Program-made: the position numbers and the translations under genes
Assembly (NCBI RefSeq): GCF_945859705.1
Contig: NC_079136.1
Coordinates: forward strand, 128,871,027 to 128,935,026
Length of the DNA stretch: 64,000 nucleotides
Origin: Episyrphus balteatus
Lineage: Eukaryota > Arthropoda > Insecta > Diptera > Syrphidae
Direction: 5' to 3'
In this document: piece by piece, positions 60,062-64,000 of the stretch
Layout of the letters: every line of letters starts with the position of its first letter
How positions within the stretch are numbered: the first letter of the stretch is position 1
Notes under the pieces: generated by a model
Told to the model about the DNA's origin: nothing
The model's input: the letters and a program-made list of their open reading frames with translations, nothing else
The model's database searches: none

Positions 60062-60579
60062 CTGAAAAAAGAAGAAAATAAGAAAAAAATATCTATAAAA
60101 ATGGTTCTAAATGCAAAGATGTGAGAAAGTAAAGATAAAATAATTTTTCCAACTCAAGAACTTGGAGAGGAGTTTTTCATGGGGAGGCGGGTTTATGATG
60201 AGAGAGAATTATAACTAGCTTCAAATTTCGTTTTTTTTTTTTATTCGATGAATTTTGACACTTCTTGTTTTATGACGTTTTAATGACTTTTTTTTATAGA
60301 CTTGCAATTAGTTTAGATTGTTGATAAAATTGTTCAATTAACGACTCATAAAATATATTAAAAGGAAAAGTGAAATTATTTGTTGTTGAAGATGTTTGAA
60401 AGCTTTCTTTTAAGAATTTTGCTTTAATTTGGTTTGTAGAAAGTATAAAAGTTTGATTTTTGGCTTTTAAGTTATGGACGTTTTTTTTTTATTGTGGTTT
60501 TTCTTTTTAACCTTTTGAGATTTGTAAAGAAAATTAGTAACAATCTGCAGATAAAAAGCATAAATATTAAAATGTTCCC

Positions 60580-60985
60580 ATAAAAAAAAAACACCCTGTT
60601 AACCATGATGTTCTTATAGATACTTACGATTCTTACTTCCGATTTAAAATTTAACATAATTGGTGGATTGCAATATATTGTAACATAACTATAAGTGAGT
60701 TCTTGCATTCAAACCACATTTTTGTCCATAACTAAAAAAAAAACACCCTGTTGCTTATACAAATTTATAGAATTCTTTTATTTTTCAATCAAAATTGCAA
60801 ATTGTTAAGCATTTATACCACAGATTTTATCAGACTTATCGCGGATTTTTCTTTGTTCCCAAAAAAAAACACCCTTTCGGTTTTTCTATTATTTTTACCA
60901 ATTTTGATGGGGGTATAATTTTTTTCACAGTTTTTATGGTATTTTTATTCTTAATTTTATCTTTTCTCTAAAAAAAAACACCCTT
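60580..60985 (+). repeat. Four spaced copies of A8-10 + CACCCT
   Basis: AAAAAAAACACCCT occurs near 60586, 60735, 60862 and 60970, each after a CCATAA/CCCAAA-like word. The 110-150 bp spacing suggests a decayed tandem repeat. Confidence 0.5.
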
Positions 60986-61009
60986 TCTTCAAAATAATGT
61001 TGTAAACGA

Positions 61010-61180
61010 TTTTCAAAAACTCTTAAGCCCTTTAAAAAATGTTGGCTTTTCATTTGATAGGTTTCTGTAGGCTTTACCAAAAACTGAAAACTTGGAATTT
61101 GTACGAGACCTGGTTCCTGCTATTTTTCAATCTAAACATTGAACATTTTTGCTAAATAAAAAAAAAAAAATTCCATTTCA
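61010..61180 (-). repeat. Single copy of the ~320-bp dispersed repeat
   Basis: 'CTTTTCATTTGATAGG...AAAAACTGAAAAC...GAGACCTGGTTCCTGC' mirrors blocks at 40.8-41.1 kb and, inverted, the 4-5.3 kb array. Confidence 0.5.
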
Positions 61181-61316
61181 ACTAATTTAATCTCTTCAAC
61201 TAAAAATCCCTTAAGAAACAAAAAAAAAGAACAATTTCGTGTTCAAACTCTTTAACTCCTTTAAATTACCCGCACAATCTGTAAAATCATCACATTATCT
61301 AAAGTTTCATTTTCCA

Positions 61317-61335
61317 CCCCCCCCCCCCCCCCCCC
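61317..61335. repeat. Poly-C run (19 bp)
   Basis: Uninterrupted C19 in AT-rich sequence. Confidence 0.95.
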
Positions 61336-61339
61336 TCCA

Positions 61340-63060
61340 AATAGCTAACACCAACAAAATAAAATTTAAAAAAAGAGGCCAAAGATAAAACATTTTAATT
61401 AATTTACCAAACTGTTATCACTTGTTGACTTAAACTTTTGCCAAGGCCCAGTAAAAAAAAAAAACCTACTTCAAGTTAAACAATGAAACAATAGCAGCAA
61501 AAAAAAATAAAAGGAAGAGAAATACCCTTACCCGAGTTTAAAATTAGCCTCATTAAACGCGCGTAACACAGACTTGCGTTCGTCTTGAATTTCAATACCA
61601 TCAATATCTCAATTACTCGGTTATTTGCAGGACCGTATTCAGTTAGAGTACAAAGTGTTTGATTAAGACAGGCGGGTTATTGTGCCAAGACTTATTGTAA
61701 GGAATTATGAAAAAAAAAGGTATTTTTGTTCAAAATCTAAAAAAAAAATCATAAATAATGATTCCACAGGTCTCTTGATTCTAAATTCGTTACTGTTGAT
61801 CAGAGCTTTTTTCCTGACATGGTTCCGGAGATAACAATTAAAATCATACATATTTTGAAAATCTTAGGCCTTTCTAGTACCTAAAACGCACCTGTCATCT
61901 CCCCTCAAACCAACTATCAATAAAGCTATCGGTAGGCTTCTTTATCGTCATCCTTGAAGATGCTTTGGTGTGAGTTTAAACTTTTTTTTTTTATTTTATT
62001 GAAATAGGCTGAGAGTAAAATTGACGTAAAAAACATAAAACGTCTTTGTAAAGATGGATTTCTAAGGTATACCAAGGCTCTAAAGAAGATGAAGAATGAG
62101 AAAAAAAGAATCTACACAAATTAAGAGCTCCACAGGCAACACCATGTGAAAATACCATCATCATCGTCGTCGTCTCTTGGCTTCCCTGATGATGAGAAGA
62201 CCATCCAGGGGGATAAAATCCAATAATGATTAAGTTCACTTTGGTTACGCTTAAACATGGGAATGGGAATAGGAAGAAAGGCAGGTTCCTTCTTCCATCC
62301 AAGATCCGAGAAAGGTATGGCAAATATTGACAGAGTGCGCTCAAGGCATTTGATGATGCGTAGCTATGCAAATCGGGTTTTTGGACTTGATTAGACAGAT
62401 ATCGGTATAAGACAAGCGAGAGTGACTATGACGGAGAAGTGTATATATAGAGGACAAGTTAACTCCAATATCCGGGTGTTGTTGGTGGCGTTTTTAATCA
62501 AGAAAAATTTGATACTTAGATACTATCTCTCTGTGGCGCCCCTTGGTAATGGTGGTAGGTATGTATTCATTCATCAATGAAGATAAAAGATATAGACAAT
62601 CACAATCTTATTCTTGGAATTATATACCCCCCACAATCGACTTGAGTTTATGACAAGACTTTATTTAGAAGCAAGTCTCTATACCTAATCAGTGAACACG
62701 TGCCAATTTTGTATAAGACTATGGGGGTTTTTATGCTTTGTTCATTCACTTTGAATGAAGAAAGTGAAGACCAATTATGTAAATTTGGTCTTGCTTTAAA
62801 CCAGGTAAAAAGACTGAGGTAGAAGACAAAATGCTTAAAAGTAAATTACTTTAATAGACATTTTTTTCTTGGTATCAAGTAAGTTACATCTAAATGAATA
62901 ATTTGGGTAATTTTCATAGAAAAATTCAAGGTTCAGTGAGTATGTTGTTGGAATTAGATTTATGTCAGGGTCAAAAATTCACTATCTTCTCTATATGGTT
63001 CATAATTTTGTAAAAAATTGTTTCTTTATTACGGAATATTTTTCAATCAGACAAATCGTG
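61340..63060. other. Gene-free or unresolved stretch
   Basis: Contains one exon-like patch (61.53-61.61 kb, minus) and unsupported open frames (for example 126 codons at 61991-62371, minus). Nothing recognisable. Confidence 0.3.
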
Positions 63061-63099
63061 TCAGAGTGGCTGAAATTACATTTATGACGTTTTCAACCA

Positions 63100-63650
63100 T
63101 CAACACATTCGCACCATGATCAAAAATGTCTAAACCGCCGCACCAATGCTGCAGCATGTCCGCACCATTTTTAAAGCATATCATTTTGAAAAAATGAAAA
63201 AAATTCGCTGCACCACCGCCACACCACGACTGCACCACGTTTGCACCATTTCAATTTGAATGACAAATTCGGTGCACCACAGATGCACCACGTCTAGACG
63301 TCTGCACCATGATCAAAAATTCTATTATCGTACTTATACAAATGTTAAAGTAGTCTTCAAAGTTATTTTGACTTAAGCAACAACTTTCCATTTCGTACAA
63401 ACATGACTTGGTGTTCGAGTGGTCCAGGTGCTGGTCTTCTAATTGAAAGTGCTCTGGATACTCGGGTTCGAATCTCCTTCTCGTCGGTATTTTTTTTTTT
63501 TTTTTATTGTTCAATAATCCAAAATTATGTATCATGGTGCACCGAATTTTTCATACAAATTGAAATGGTGCGGAAGTGGTGCAGTCGTGGTGTGGCGATG
63601 GTGCGCCGAAATTTTCTTTAAAAATTAAATTTCTAATTTTACTCGGGTAG
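63100..63650 (+). mobile_element. GTGGTGC inverted-repeat element with tRNA-like core (copy 2)
   Basis: The left arm has CACCACCGCCACACCACGACTGCACC-type blocks and the right arm the inverse (GGTGCGGAAGTGGTGCAG). The core (63300-63520) matches copy 1 at 58.6-59.1 kb in reverse: same TGATCAAAAATTCTATTNTCG, GACTTAAGC, TTCGTACAAAC, tRNA-like and TTATGTATCAT blocks in the same order. The right end carries ACTCGGGTA, akin to the copy 1 terminus. The left end is unclear. Confidence 0.7.
63406..63488 (+). ncRNA. Ser/Leu-type tRNA-like sequence (degenerate), copy 2
   Basis: Homologous to 58821-58900. It keeps GTTCGAGTGGTCCAGG in the A-box position and a consensus B box GGTTCGAATCT (63465-63475), with a T17 run directly after. 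Stem pairing is poor, so it is a tRNA-derived element head. Confidence 0.55.
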
Positions 63651-64000
63651 GAATTAATAAGTCCTCCAAGAGTATCATTGTCATGAAAATGTGTATCACT
63701 GCTTAGATGTTTTGTAATTAAGTAATTTATTTAGGCAAAAAATAATCTTAAAAGCTTTTTCATCTTTTCGTTCTCAAACGGAATATCTTCGAAAGAGATG
63801 GTTTCTTTTAATTTTCTTTGTGGAAAAGTATTTCAAAGCAGACCTCTAACGTAACAGTCATTACTCCAAATAACTGAAACACATTCCCCATTGAATACCC
63901 AAACTTTAGCTTTAAGACTTCCTTCTTTTACTTATCAATTTATTTTGTGTACCGCTTTTTGCCCTTGTCATAAAAATAAAACTCCCAAAAGAGTAAGCAC

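Noticed and set aside
61991..62371. 126-codon minus frame
   Set aside because: Low-complexity Ser/Phe/Leu composition over CGT and CAT repeats, with no recognisable motif.

Overview
The window reads as AT-rich, gene-poor nuclear DNA from an insect, most likely a fly (Diptera). Genes are split by short GT-AG introns and a few very long ones, promoters are TATAAAAG type, and one gene is a divergent ionotropic chemoreceptor, a family confined to protostomes. No bacterial operon, rRNA, CRISPR or intact functional tRNA was seen. All assignments rest on reading the sequence alone.

Layout. (1) 5.3-12.8 kb, minus strand: a three-exon ionotropic receptor (IR) gene. I assembled it by matching splice phases; it encodes 638 residues with pore, M1, M2 and M3 regions. 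Its 5.3-kb second intron holds a 1.4-kb hAT-type element with an exact 8-bp target duplication, a perfect palindrome and a recently homogenised ~280-bp satellite. (2) 12.8-26 kb: gene-free sequence with decayed repeats and a 615-bp foldback hAT MITE. (3) 26.2-29.4 kb, minus strand: four exons of a type II membrane protein with a short cytoplasmic tail, one transmembrane helix, a SEA domain and a long Thr/Ser/Pro-rich ectodomain with poly-Thr tracts. (4) 30.3-31.8 kb: a 1.44-kb foldback element. (5) 32-49 kb: gene-free, decayed repeats plus another hAT MITE with an exact 8-bp target duplication. (6) 49.1-58.4 kb, plus strand: four intronless genes for secreted Gly/Ala-rich proteins. Two are long and end in unrelated hexapeptide repeat tails; two are short. 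Three of the four share an upstream box at a fixed distance from the TATA box. (7) 58.5-64 kb: two copies of a GTGGTGC-rich inverted-repeat element carrying a Ser/Leu-type tRNA-like core, plus isolated candidate exons on the minus strand.

How the parts relate. A clean 29-codon start exon at 59.23-59.32 kb (minus, phase 0) fits the phase-0 acceptor of the SEA gene at 29.38 kb. If they join, the secreted-protein cluster sits on the opposite strand inside a ~30-kb intron of the SEA gene. The cluster is the most interesting part: tandem paralogues with matching signal peptides, matching promoters, a glycine-zipper N-terminal domain and fast-changing repeat tails, as seen in secreted glue, mucin or salivary gene clusters. 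Its function cannot be read from the sequence.
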